Shown: positions 1 through 8,279 of the stretch, piece after piece
Layout: each line of letters begins with the position of its first letter
Position numbering within the stretch: the stretch's first letter is position 1
Assembly (NCBI GenBank): GCA_028279115.1
Contig: JANQSV010000109.1
Location: 1 to 33,132 of the forward strand
Source of the DNA: Pseudomonadales bacterium
Lineage (GTDB): Bacteria; Pseudomonadota; Gammaproteobacteria; Pseudomonadales; Pseudohongiellaceae
Direction: 5' to 3'
DNA length: 33,132 nucleotides
The notes under the pieces: generated by a model
Databases searched by the model: none
Told to the model about the DNA's origin: nothing
The model's input: only the letters and a program-made list of their open reading frames with translations
Translations under genes and position numbers: made by a program

Positions 1-1107
1 GCCGCATTGCTTTCATGGTTTGCAGTTCAAACCGATATGGATTCTATTCATGAAGAAGATTCGGAACACCTATCGTTACCTTCAACAATCACGGAAGAAG
101 ATTCAGAGTATCCATCGTTTCCTTCTCCAATCGCGGGAGAAGATGCGTTTCCAAATGAACCTTTTGAAGCTCAGCGAGACACTAACGGGAACAGGTCAAC
201 ATCCCTTCCGATGGAAAGTAATCAGGTTCAAGAAACAGCTTATGTCAGAATAAATAGAATGATTGGTTATCAACCAGACCCGTTTGTTAATGCGCGAGAA
301 AAGTACGAAGAAGAATGGAGCCAAATTGTCGCAGAAATGGAATTGTCAGATAATGACAGACTTCGCTTCGAACAACTATGGATTGACCATGAGGCTTACA
401 ATCTGGATTTGATTCATCAGATGCAAATGGGGACCATTAGTGCAGAAGATTGGACGAAAGGAACCAGATCTGAATCCGAATTGGAAGAAAATCTAAGGCA
501 ATTTCTTTCTGCTGAACAGATGGAAATTTATCGAAATCACTCACAAAATTTAGTGGATATTCATATGTCGGAAAGGGCTGCCATGCAAGAAGAACTAATT
601 GCGAACCAGTATACCGATATTATCTGGGCTAGTAATATAAACGACCTTCCCACAGTGCTTGCCTATATCGCGTCTGGAGCCGATCCAAACGCCATGCCTC
701 TCGATGGTAGTACGACACCACTGCATAATGCTTCGCGGAACGGTAACCTTGAAATGATTCAGGCACTTATTCAGGCCGGAGCAGATGTTAACTCAACTAC
801 CAGTGGTCCCGACCTTCTCAACTTTGCCCCACTGCACGAAGCGGCATACGTCGGCAACGTTGAAGCAATTCGGGCACTTGTGGCGGCTGGAGCCGACATA
901 AACTATTATCCGTCGGATTCCTTGCATGCCACCGCACTAAGACGAGCAGCCTTTGCGGGACATAAGGACGCGGTAGCGGAATTACTTGCTTTGGGAGCGG
1001 ACGCGACCGGCGACTATGGAAAGTATGCGCTTATGTATGCAAGACTAATAGCCCAAGATTTCGAAATAGAACAAATGCTGATAAACGCAGGAGCAAGAGA
1101 CGATTAA
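1..1107 (+). CDS. Ankyrin-repeat protein, 5' end outside the window
   Basis: The frame is open to the left edge, so the true start is probably outside; a TTG at 7 and an ATG at 37 are the first possible internal starts. The visible N-terminal part is acidic and low-complexity (repeated E-E-D-S-E and PS blocks), followed by a charged, probably helical middle (about residues 90-200) that I do not recognise. The C-terminal third has about four ankyrin-type units, seen as TPLHNASRNGN, APLHEAAYVGN and TALRRAAFAGH followed by A-L-I-x-A-G-A-D-V-N type endings. Ankyrin repeats bind proteins; the partner is unknown. No catalytic motif is visible. The DNA is clearly more AT-rich than the genes from 1.8 kb on, which fits an accessory gene. 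The ankyrin call is solid; function is open. Confidence 0.8.
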   Translation, partial: AALLSWFAVQTDMDSIHEEDSEHLSLPSTITEEDSEYPSFPSPIAGEDAFPNEPFEAQRDTNGNRSTSLPMESNQVQETAYVRINRMIGYQPDPFVNAREKYEEEWSQIVAEMELSDNDRLRFEQLWIDHEAYNLDLIHQMQMGTISAEDWTKGTRSESELEENLRQFLSAEQMEIYRNHSQNLVDIHMSERAAMQEELIANQYTDIIWASNINDLPTVLAYIASGADPNAMPLDGSTTPLHNASRNGNLEMIQALIQAGADVNSTTSGPDLLNFAPLHEAAYVGNVEAIRALVAAGADINYYPSDSLHATALRRAAFAGHKDAVAELLALGADATGDYGKYALMYARLIAQDFEIEQMLINAGARDD

Positions 1108-1521
1108 TGAAGCGCTTCGCTTGACTTGTCTTGTCTATAAGTGCATCCATGCACTTGTAACACGATACATCCCTGGTCCTGGTAATCGTCCGCGAATAAC
1201 CGTCACCTTGAACGTGAAAGACCACAGCCGCGAGACAGCGATGCAATGGGACTACTGAACTAAGATTGTAATCAGACAAGGACGGAGCAATAGCCATGTC
1301 AACAGAACCGGACAGCCGAAACGAGAGGCCTAGGCCCGGGGAGGTCGGCGAGCAGAGAGGCGCCAAGTGCTCGGTATCCTGCCCCTGCATGCCTGCTGTG
1401 ATTATCCCAGCCTGACGGCGACTAACAATTTTGCCAATCTGAAAGAGCTATTCTCTTCGAGACTTCTTTTCCCGGTTCAAATCGGCTTTAGAAAAGATAC
1501 CGTTGATTTTGCACGGCGTGA
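1108..1521. other. Non-coding stretch with palindromes and an unexplained short ORF
   Basis: No convincing gene. The stretch starts with a small inverted repeat around 1110-1123 and a perfect 8-bp-stem palindrome at 1139-1156 (AAGTGCAT, CC loop, ATGCACTT), of the same style as other hairpins in this genome. A 39-codon ORF at 1296-1415 begins MSTEPDSRNERPRPGEVGEQ and then loses any protein-like character. The sequence before it, about 1195-1290, is purine-rich and looks structured. It vaguely recalls the 5' part of a group II intron leading into its encoded protein, but I cannot verify that and no reverse transcriptase follows. Confidence 0.4.
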
Positions 1522-1722
1522 GTCGTTGCTGGGCCAGGGGGTGTTCAGCGGGCGTGTGAGGCATGGATGCCGAACGCGAAGCCTACAGGGGTGAAGGCAA
1601 GCGTTTATGAAGCGTAGCTTCATGCGCAGCCGGAACGACGCCAAGCTATGCTTGGCGGCTGGACCGTATTCACGGCGTCCGCTGAACACCCCCTGGCCCG
1701 GCGGCGACGGATCGAAACCACA
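1522..1722 (+). repeat. MITE-like element with terminal inverted repeats, copy A
   Basis: Positions 1522-1554 and 1676-1708 are inverted repeats of about 33 bp with roughly five mismatches; the core GGGCCAGGGGGTGTTCAGCG is identical in both. Between them lie three hairpins: 1560-1571 (GGCAT/ATGCC), 1607-1623 (ATGAAGC/GCTTCAT) and 1640-1656 (GCCAAGC/GCTTGGC). Positions 1573-1722 closely match, in inverted orientation, 32981-33127 at the other end of the window. The element codes for nothing convincing. Size, inverted ends and copy number fit a MITE or a REP/BIME-like repeat mobilised in trans. Confidence 0.75.
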
Positions 1723-1784
1723 AACGCAGATAGACATGCCGAGGGATGTGCCAGTATGCTTGTGGCTCGGAAATTGGGGGGCTC

Positions 1785-3263
1785 ATGAAGGAATCCGATA
1801 ATCCGGGCGCAAGCGAACGTCACGAAACGACACCTTCGATTCTACAGGCGCTGCTTCCCGTATTTGCGCTGATCGCGCTGTTGTCATTCTCGGTCTATCT
1901 GTATGGCGAAGACGCCAGTTCCGGTTCGAACCAGATCGCCCTGCTGATCGGCGCCGCCGTTGCCGCGACCGTCGGCTGGCGCAACGGCATCGGCTGGCAG
2001 CAGATCGAGAACGCGATCGTTTCCGGCATTTCCATCTCGCTCAAGCCGATCCTGATCCTGCTTTGCGTGGGACTGCTAATCGGAAGCTGGATCATGGCGG
2101 GCACTGTCCCGACCATGATCTATTACAGCCTGCTGATTCTGGATCCTTCGATTTTCTATTTCGCCTCCTGCCTGATCTGCGCCCTGATCGCCCTGAGCAT
2201 CGGCAGTTCCTGGACCGTCGCCGGCACAGTCGGCATCGCGCTGATCGGCGCCGCGGCCGGCCTGGGCCTGTCGCCGGCGATTACCGCCGGCGCCATCATC
2301 TCCGGCTCCTATTTCGGCGACAAGATGTCGCCCTTGTCGGAAACGACCAATCTGGCGCCGGCTGTGGCGGGGACCGATCTCTTCAGCCATATCGGCCATA
2401 TGACCTGGACCGCGGTGCCGAGCATACTCATCGCCCTGCTGATCTATGCCCTCATCGGCCTCAATATCGACAGCGGCGCGAGCGCGGACGATCTCGCGAT
2501 CACCATGAACCTGCTCACCGAGAACTTCATGATTTCGCCGGTGACGCTGTTGCCCGTTCTCGTCTTGCTGGTGATGGCCAACCGAAAATTGCCGCCGATT
2601 CCCACCATTCTCGCCGGCGGCGCCCTCGGCGTCGTGCTGGCCCTGCTGTTCCAGCGCCCGGCGATCCTCGCTCTGCCCGGCGACGCGCCGAACCTGTTCC
2701 TCGCCCTGGTCAAGGGCGTGTGGACGACTTTCTTCGACGGCTTCGTGCTGCAAAGCGGCAATGCCACGCTCGACGATCTCATGTCCCGGGGCGGCATGAT
2801 TTCCATGTTGAACACGATCTGGCTCATTCTCTGCGCAATGATTTTCGGCGCTTCGATGGAACGCGTGGGCCTCTTGCAGCGGCTGGTGGACTACGCGCTA
2901 TCTTTCGTGCATAGCACCGGCAGCCTGATTGCCACGACGATCGTTACCTGCATCGGCGCCAACATCATCACTTCGGACCAGTACATCGCCATCGTGCTGC
3001 CGGGGCGCATGTACAAGCTCGAATACCAGAGCCGCGATCTCGACGTGAAAAATCTCTCCCGCACGCTGGAGGATTCGGGCACGATCACTTCGCCGCTGGT
3101 GCCCTGGAATACCTGCGGCGCCTACATGAGCGGCACCCTGGGCGTCGCCACGCTCGCCTACTTCCCTTTCTGTTTTTTCAACATGGCCTGTCCGGTGATC
3201 GCCGTCATCTACGGTTTCCTGAATTTCAAGATCGCTCCCGCGCTGGAACAGCAGGCCGCCTGA
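1785..3263 (+). CDS. nhaC: NhaC-family Na+/H+ antiporter
   Basis: Predicted 492-residue inner-membrane protein with about eleven to twelve hydrophobic segments, matching the NhaC family of cation/proton antiporters. Seen motifs are the long conserved stretch SGSYFGDKMSPLSETTNLAP around residues 180-200 and the C-terminal segment GTITSPLVPWNTCGAYMSGT, both typical of NhaC. It would exchange Na+ (or another cation, or a malate/lactate pair as in MleN relatives) for protons; substrate cannot be read from sequence. I chose ATG 1785 over an in-frame ATG at 1746 because a G-rich ribosome site (1776-1781) sits just upstream and the shorter protein has the usual N-terminus. It converges with the next gene, leaving two bases between stop codons. 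Confidence 0.88.
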   Translation: MKESDNPGASERHETTPSILQALLPVFALIALLSFSVYLYGEDASSGSNQIALLIGAAVAATVGWRNGIGWQQIENAIVSGISISLKPILILLCVGLLIGSWIMAGTVPTMIYYSLLILDPSIFYFASCLICALIALSIGSSWTVAGTVGIALIGAAAGLGLSPAITAGAIISGSYFGDKMSPLSETTNLAPAVAGTDLFSHIGHMTWTAVPSILIALLIYALIGLNIDSGASADDLAITMNLLTENFMISPVTLLPVLVLLVMANRKLPPIPTILAGGALGVVLALLFQRPAILALPGDAPNLFLALVKGVWTTFFDGFVLQSGNATLDDLMSRGGMISMLNTIWLILCAMIFGASMERVGLLQRLVDYALSFVHSTGSLIATTIVTCIGANIITSDQYIAIVLPGRMYKLEYQSRDLDVKNLSRTLEDSGTITSPLVPWNTCGAYMSGTLGVATLAYFPFCFFNMACPVIAVIYGFLNFKIAPALEQQAA

Positions 3264-3265
3264 AG

Positions 3266-4246
3266 TCACAACTGGTTGCGCAGGATCAATTCCGCCGGAT
3301 AGGGTTTCATGTACCAGGATTCCGCGATGTAGGGATGGGGGTGTTTGCGGAAGAAGTGATTGAGCAAGGTGATCGGAACGATCAGCGGCACCAGGCCCAG
3401 GCGATAATCCTCGATCGTCCGCACGAGTTCCCGCCTGTCGTCCGCGGCCAGACTTTTCTTCAGGTAGCCCATGATGTGTTGCAATACGTTGACGTGCTTG
3501 CCGCGGGTCGCGGAAATTTTCAACACCGCCATGAGCCCCCGCAGATATTCGCCGGCGACCTGCTCGAGATCGGACTTGCCGGCGTCCGCGAGCAGTCGGC
3601 CGAGCGCGAGATATTGCGCCTGGTCGTGGCTCATGACGATCAGTTTGTGGCGGGCGTGGAATCGCGTCAGCGAAGCCGCGCTCAAACCGGCTTCAAACAG
3701 GGCGAACCAGCGCCGCAGAACGAACACGCGCTGGATGAAGTTCTCGCGCAATACGGAATCGCCCAGGCGGCCTTCCTCTTCGACCGGCAGCCAAGGAAAC
3801 TCCCGCATCAGGGCGTCGGCGAAAATGCCGCTGCCATCGCGCGCGGGCGTCTCGCCGCGCCATACCCGGACGCGCTCCATGCCGCAACTGGGCGAATCCT
3901 TTTTCAGAATGTAACCGCATAGTCCCGCCGCCCAATCCCGCCTGCGGGCGAGTGATTCCCGCAATGCCCGCGTGTGATCGACAGCCGGGTCGTCAATTTG
4001 CACACAGCGGATTTCGCCGCGTTCCGCGCACACTAGCCGGACGGGTTTGCGCGGGATGCCGAGGCCGATTTCCACTTCCGGGCAAAATGGCCGGAATTCA
4101 AAGTACTTGCCGAGCGTGCCGGTGATATACGAATGCCGCTTGTGACCGCCGTCATAGCGAACCTGATCGCCGAGCAGGCAACTACTCACGCCGACCGGAA
4201 TCTTCGCCCCGGACGCGTCTTCCGCCTCGTTTACATCGGGCTCCAT
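3266..4246 (-). CDS. DUF523 (TudS-like) and DUF1722 (YbgA-like) two-domain protein
   Basis: 326 residues, soluble. The N-terminal half is DUF523, the fold of the thiouracil desulfurase TudS, with the three conserved cysteines visible at C23 (SSCLLG), C55 (FCPEVEIGLGIPR) and C121 (KKDSPSCG) that hold a [4Fe-4S] cluster in characterised members. The C-terminal half (about 165-320) is DUF1722/YbgA, starting near HKLIVMSHDQAQYLALGRL and ending with the family-like PHPYIAESWYMKPYP. This fusion is common in gammaproteobacteria. A sulfur-removal role for the first domain is inference from TudS; the role of DUF1722 is unknown. The start overlaps the end of the upstream MBL gene by 16 bp, so the two are probably co-transcribed. 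Confidence 0.88.
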   Translation of the reverse strand: MEPDVNEAEDASGAKIPVGVSSCLLGDQVRYDGGHKRHSYITGTLGKYFEFRPFCPEVEIGLGIPRKPVRLVCAERGEIRCVQIDDPAVDHTRALRESLARRRDWAAGLCGYILKKDSPSCGMERVRVWRGETPARDGSGIFADALMREFPWLPVEEEGRLGDSVLRENFIQRVFVLRRWFALFEAGLSAASLTRFHARHKLIVMSHDQAQYLALGRLLADAGKSDLEQVAGEYLRGLMAVLKISATRGKHVNVLQHIMGYLKKSLAADDRRELVRTIEDYRLGLVPLIVPITLLNHFFRKHPHPYIAESWYMKPYPAELILRNQL

Positions 4247-5088
4247 TGTTCTGCTTTCTCTCCCGTGCGGTGGCGGCGCGCGCGCCCTTCCCGCTCGAGT
4301 TTCTCCAGATGCGCCAGCATGGTCCTCTCTGCCCAGCGATGCATGGACTTGTCGACATCGTCGTAGACGACCACCACCAGATCTTCCAGCGTACAGGTTC
4401 CGATGCCCGCCAGACTGCGCGCGATCTTGCTTTCCCGGCGCATCCGATGCTCGATCAGCTTGCCGATTTCCGCATGCGGATCATGGATCAGATTGCCGTG
4501 GCCGGGCGCGAGATAACGCAGCGGCAATTGCTGTAATTCTTCCAGGCTGTCGAGATAGTCGCTCATGTTGCCGTCCGGCGGCAGGATCACCGATGTCGTG
4601 CCCTGCAACACATGATCGCCCGTGAACAGCAACTGCTCTTCGCAAAGCAGAAAGCAGAAATGATTCGAAACATGCCCCGGCGTATGCAACATGCGGATCG
4701 TATATTCGCCGCAATCGAGTACATCACCGTGACGCCATTCGCGCCCAGGCGTAAAACTCAGGTCGTTGTAACCGTGTTCAGGCGCCGGCAGCCCCACCAA
4801 TTCCGCGCCGGTAGCGCACTGCAACTCGACCGCGCCGGGCGAATGATCGCCATGAGTATGAGTGGCCAATATGTACTCCAGCCTGCGGTCGCCAATAGCC
4901 TCCAGAAAACTCCGCAACTGGTCGCTATCCCGGGGACCAGGATCGATCAGACTAAGCCTCGATTCACCAATCAGATAACTATTCGTGCCCGGCCCCGTCA
5001 TCGGCCCCGGATTACGCCCCAGAATCCGAAACACAGGCACCTCGCACTCTGAAATACGCTCTGGAACTCCGGCAACGACTGTTCGCAT
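4231..5088 (-). CDS. MBL-fold metallohydrolase (LACTB2-like)
   Basis: 285 residues, no signal peptide, so cytoplasmic. The metallo-beta-lactamase zinc motif T-H-T-H-G-D-H is at residues 76-82, further ligands appear in HTPGHVSNHFCF and FTGDHVLQGT, and APGHG follows. The opening NPGPMTGPGTNSYLIG is characteristic of the LACTB2 / endoribonuclease-like MBL group, and the tail has the small winged helix-like region of that family. Known relatives act on RNA or thioesters; substrate here is not determinable. ATG at 5088 gives a family-length protein. It precedes the DUF523/DUF1722 gene in a two-gene unit. The 135 bp upstream (5089-5223) separates it from the sugar kinase and marks the left border of the chitin locus. 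Confidence 0.87.
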   Translation of the reverse strand: MRTVVAGVPERISECEVPVFRILGRNPGPMTGPGTNSYLIGESRLSLIDPGPRDSDQLRSFLEAIGDRRLEYILATHTHGDHSPGAVELQCATGAELVGLPAPEHGYNDLSFTPGREWRHGDVLDCGEYTIRMLHTPGHVSNHFCFLLCEEQLLFTGDHVLQGTTSVILPPDGNMSDYLDSLEELQQLPLRYLAPGHGNLIHDPHAEIGKLIEHRMRRESKIARSLAGIGTCTLEDLVVVVYDDVDKSMHRWAERTMLAHLEKLEREGRARRHRTGEKAEQWSPM

Positions 5089-5223
5089 GACAAAATCCTG
5101 TTTCCTTCAATGGTAAATAGGGCCAATAGCGCATTATGACAAACTCGCAACGGCTGCCCCATTTGAAACTGTGGGAGTTGCCGCCCTCGGCGCATGAGGC
5201 GGCCAACCGCGACCACTGTCGAG

Positions 5224-6276
5224 CTATGATGTCGCGACCGCCGCTTTCCGTTGCCAATCGCTCGCAGCGCCGAGCACGGCCAATTGCCCGTGTTCAACCA
5301 GACAAATGGGCACATTCATCAAGAACGGATTAACGGTCCCCTTGTTCAGAAACCTTGTCATGAAGGATTCATTGCGCCGGATAAGGTCCGATAGTTGTGA
5401 TAAGACTCCGCCAGCCAAATAAACACCTCCATGCGTTCCCGAAGCGAGCGCGAGGTCGGCCGTCATGCTCCCCAGCGCTCCACAAAAAACATCGATCGCA
5501 CGCGCGGCGATCGGATCACTTCGCGCGCGCGCGGCATCTGCGATGTCCGCCGGGTCGCCTAGCAAGGCCGCTCGCCCGGAAATCCCGCAAAGCGTCTGGT
5601 AAAGGGTCAAGAGACCAGGTCCGGATAAAATCCGCTCCATCGGCACATGACCGTCATCAGGCATCAGCACTTTCAGGATTTCCAGCTCAAGCCGTGACGA
5701 TGGCGCGAAACTCATCTGTCCAGCTTCACAGTCAAGCACGACCGGATCACCATTTCCGCATGGTACACGGATTGCCGCGCCAAACCCGGTTCCGGCGCCA
5801 ATTATGAGTATTGGTTGGCTGGCATTGCAGAACAGCAAACCATTTAAAGGTTCAACAACATTGGCGTCAATATGATCAATCCCATGCGCCAGCGCATAGA
5901 AATCGTTGATAATATTAACCGCGCTAAAACCTAACCGCTTTTTGATTTCGTCCACTCGAATACCCCATTTGAGATTGGAATTAACGACATTCCCACCGGA
6001 TAGGTATCCCGCCACAGCAATCGATATCCCACCAATGTTTGGCGTGTTGTGTTCAGTCAAGAAAAGCTCGATCAACTCCTCAAGACGCGCAAAATCAGCA
6101 CAAAAATATTTTTGGTAGCTTATTATCTCAGCTTGCGAATCCGACCCACCGGGAACATCCACAACAGCAAGTCTGGCATGCGTGCCGCCAACATCCGCGG
6201 AAAGCACAAATTGCCTTTGCTCCCGATGCCGCTCTCCAATGCGCCGGAAAAGACCATAATCGTTGGTAACAGTCAT
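5224..6276 (-). CDS. glk: Glucokinase-family sugar kinase, probable GlcNAc kinase
   Basis: 350 residues of the Glk family (hexokinase/actin ATPase fold). The phosphate-binding motif DVGGTHARLAVVDV is near residue 28, the catalytic segment INDFYALAHG near 120, the adenosine-side motif GAGTGFGAA near 157, and GGVYLAGGV near 290. The family phosphorylates glucose with ATP; in this operon, downstream of a sugar symporter and a SIS-domain deaminase, N-acetylglucosamine is the more likely substrate (inference; Glk-type kinases replace NagK in some GlcNAc pathways). It starts 9 bp after the symporter stop, so it is the last gene of a minus-strand operon. No typical ROK zinc motif is present, which separates it from NagK of E. 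coli. Confidence 0.82.
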   Translation of the reverse strand: MTVTNDYGLFRRIGERHREQRQFVLSADVGGTHARLAVVDVPGGSDSQAEIISYQKYFCADFARLEELIELFLTEHNTPNIGGISIAVAGYLSGGNVVNSNLKWGIRVDEIKKRLGFSAVNIINDFYALAHGIDHIDANVVEPLNGLLFCNASQPILIIGAGTGFGAAIRVPCGNGDPVVLDCEAGQMSFAPSSRLELEILKVLMPDDGHVPMERILSGPGLLTLYQTLCGISGRAALLGDPADIADAARARSDPIAARAIDVFCGALGSMTADLALASGTHGGVYLAGGVLSQLSDLIRRNESFMTRFLNKGTVNPFLMNVPICLVEHGQLAVLGAASDWQRKAAVATS

Positions 6277-6285
6277 TCCCCTCTC

Positions 6286-8022
6286 CTAATGCTGTTTTAT
6301 CGCCGCCAGAGATTCGGCAGGCGCCGGGCCGCGAATACGGACAATGACATAAGCGCCTGTCGCCGCCGCCACACCGAGATTGATTATTGCCCAGAAGACA
6401 TCGCCATAAAGCAGGAATCCAATACCAAAGAGAGTGCCGTAGGTGCCCGCGATCGCCGCGGCGGAGAGGCCCAATCCTTCGAAGAGTTCGCGCCGCGGGG
6501 CGCCTGTCGGCCATGCAATCCGCTTGAAACGGTTTTGCGTCTCACCGGACTCCGGAGACGTCAGCAAAGTAACGGCAACCCAGCCAATCGTGGTCACACC
6601 GACACCCAGCACATATTGCATCCAGTCAGCCATGTCCGGCCCCAGAAATTCGAGCCAGATATTAATCGCAAAAGAAATAATCATAGCCGAGATCTCACTC
6701 CAGGCATTAATGCGAGACCAAAACCAGCGCAGGAAGAACAACAACCCGGTCCCGGCGCCGATTGCGAGGAGAAGTTGGAATGCCTGCAAAGCATCTTCGA
6801 GGATGAGCGCGAAGGCGCCCGCGGCGACCATGAGAAGGATGGTTAAAAGGCGCCCGGCTCTCACTTGCTGTTTTTCGGATGCTTCGGGCGCGATAAACCG
6901 GACATGGATGTCCTTGACCAAATAGGAGGCCCCCCAGTTCAGGCTGGTTGAAATCGTCGACACATAGGCAGCCACCAGAGATGCCGCGACAATACCAAGA
7001 ACCCCCGGCGGCAGCAGGGACAACATGGCGGGATAAGCAAGGTCATTCTGAATGAGACCGCGATCAACATGCGGCAGAGCTGCCGCCAGACTGTCGAGAT
7101 CAGGGAAAACGATCAGAGACGCCAACGCCACCAGCAGCCATGGCCAGGGGCGCAGCGCTATATAGGCGAAATTGAAGAAAGCGGTTGCCGCCATGGCGTG
7201 GCGCTCGTCGCGGGCGGACAACATGCGCTGCGCCACATAACCGCCGCCACCGGGCTCGGCCCCCGGATACCAGGCACTCCACCATTGCACCGCCAAGGGC
7301 ACCAGCAATAAAGGCACAAAACTGTTCGGATCGGAAAAGTCGGGCAGGAAACTCTTTTTATCGACCACGTTCGGGTGCTCAATGAGCTGGCTCAAACCGC
7401 CCACATCAATATGGTTGAGAGCGAAATATGCGGCAAGACACGCGCCGACAAGCGCAACAACGAACAGAATCATATCCGTAATCAGAACTCCGAGCAGACC
7501 GCCAATCGCCGAGAAAGTGACGGTCACAAACCCGGCGACAAGCACAAGCTGGAGCGGTGAAACGCCAAAGAGAACAGCGCCGAATTTGATCGCCGCCAAG
7601 GTCACATTCGCCATGATCATGACATTGAAGAACAGGCCCAGATAGGCCGCCCGAAACCCTCTCAGAAAGGCTGCGGGTTTGCCGCTGTAGCGCTGTTCAT
7701 AGAATTCGATATCCGTGCTGACGCCAAGTCGCCGCCACAGTCGCGCATAGACAAAAGCCGTGATCATTCCGGTGATGAGAAAACACCACCAAGCCCAGTT
7801 TGCGGCCACGCCGTTGGATCGTACAAGGCTGGCAACAAGATTGGGCGTATCGGCTGCGAATGTGGTGGCAACCATGGACGCTCCCAAAAGCCACCAAGGC
7901 ATATTCCGCTCACCCAGAAAATAGGATGAACTGTTCCTCGATGCATATCGGCCAACCAGCAGGCCAATGACAACAATGGTTACCATAAGCCCCGCCACAA
8001 TTACCCAATCAACCGCCGCCAT
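6286..8022 (-). CDS. Sodium:solute symporter (SSS family), probable GlcNAc/amino sugar uptake
   Basis: 578 residues with about 13-14 hydrophobic segments, matching the SSS family. Visible family features: SSSYFLGERNMPWWLLGASMVAT near residues 31-53, the aromatic loop WWSAWYPGAEPGGGGYVAQRM in the middle, and a conserved VAAYVSTISTSLNWGASYLVKD segment near 350 with serines in the region that forms the second sodium site. The protein sits in the inner membrane and couples uptake to Na+. Its place between a NagB-II-type enzyme and a sugar kinase points to GlcNAc or glucosamine as substrate; this is inference, since known GlcNAc permeases (NagP, PTS) are of other families. ATG at 8022 follows a GGAGGAAAC-like ribosome site. 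Confidence 0.85.
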   Translation of the reverse strand: MAAVDWVIVAGLMVTIVVIGLLVGRYASRNSSSYFLGERNMPWWLLGASMVATTFAADTPNLVASLVRSNGVAANWAWWCFLITGMITAFVYARLWRRLGVSTDIEFYEQRYSGKPAAFLRGFRAAYLGLFFNVMIMANVTLAAIKFGAVLFGVSPLQLVLVAGFVTVTFSAIGGLLGVLITDMILFVVALVGACLAAYFALNHIDVGGLSQLIEHPNVVDKKSFLPDFSDPNSFVPLLLVPLAVQWWSAWYPGAEPGGGGYVAQRMLSARDERHAMAATAFFNFAYIALRPWPWLLVALASLIVFPDLDSLAAALPHVDRGLIQNDLAYPAMLSLLPPGVLGIVAASLVAAYVSTISTSLNWGASYLVKDIHVRFIAPEASEKQQVRAGRLLTILLMVAAGAFALILEDALQAFQLLLAIGAGTGLLFFLRWFWSRINAWSEISAMIISFAINIWLEFLGPDMADWMQYVLGVGVTTIGWVAVTLLTSPESGETQNRFKRIAWPTGAPRRELFEGLGLSAAAIAGTYGTLFGIGFLLYGDVFWAIINLGVAAATGAYVIVRIRGPAPAESLAAIKQH

Positions 8023-8039
8023 GTTTCCTCCGTGCAGTC

Positions 8040-8279
8040 TTCCTGATCATTCTTGAAATTCTAAATACGCCCGCATCGCGCATGATATCCAGTGCATTGG
8101 TGACAAGGGTGATTGGAAAACCAATCATATCCAAAATGACGGCGCGCGACCGCCATGGTTCGGATCGTATCCACGATTGGCCTTCCATCAGCAAAAACGC
8201 CGATGGCGGCCCCGCTTGCAGCCCAACGCGCGGCTTTGCCGTCGCCCGGCAAGATTCGTGCGCCACGCAACACATGCAT
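8040..8279 (-). pseudogene. nagA: Remnant of nagA (GlcNAc-6-phosphate deacetylase)
   Basis: On the minus strand the SIS gene stop and this ATG share bases as TAATG, the mark of a translationally coupled next gene. The product begins MHVLRGARILPGDG, like NagA N-termini, and continues with DTIRTMAVARRHFG, resembling the NagA helix before its GTTG-x-LPTL strand. About residue 55 the frame breaks; the missing piece continues in another frame as TLVTNALDIMRDAG, resembling the NagA segment L-P-T-L-I-T-D. Only some 240 bp remain of a gene that is normally about 1.15 kb, the metal-binding H-x-N/D motifs are absent, and the piece between residues 14 and the helix looks shortened. Operon position (deaminase, here, transporter, kinase) is where nagA would stand. 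Family assignment is from memory of the motifs, hence moderate confidence. Confidence 0.6.

Noticed and set aside
2063-2914. 283-codon plus-strand ORF rich in Arg and His
   Set aside because: Frame shadow of the NhaC gene caused by GC-rich codons.
5089-5223. Attachment site or tRNA at the left border of the chitin locus
   Set aside because: No tRNA-like fold and no matching direct repeat near 19369-19574 was found by eye.
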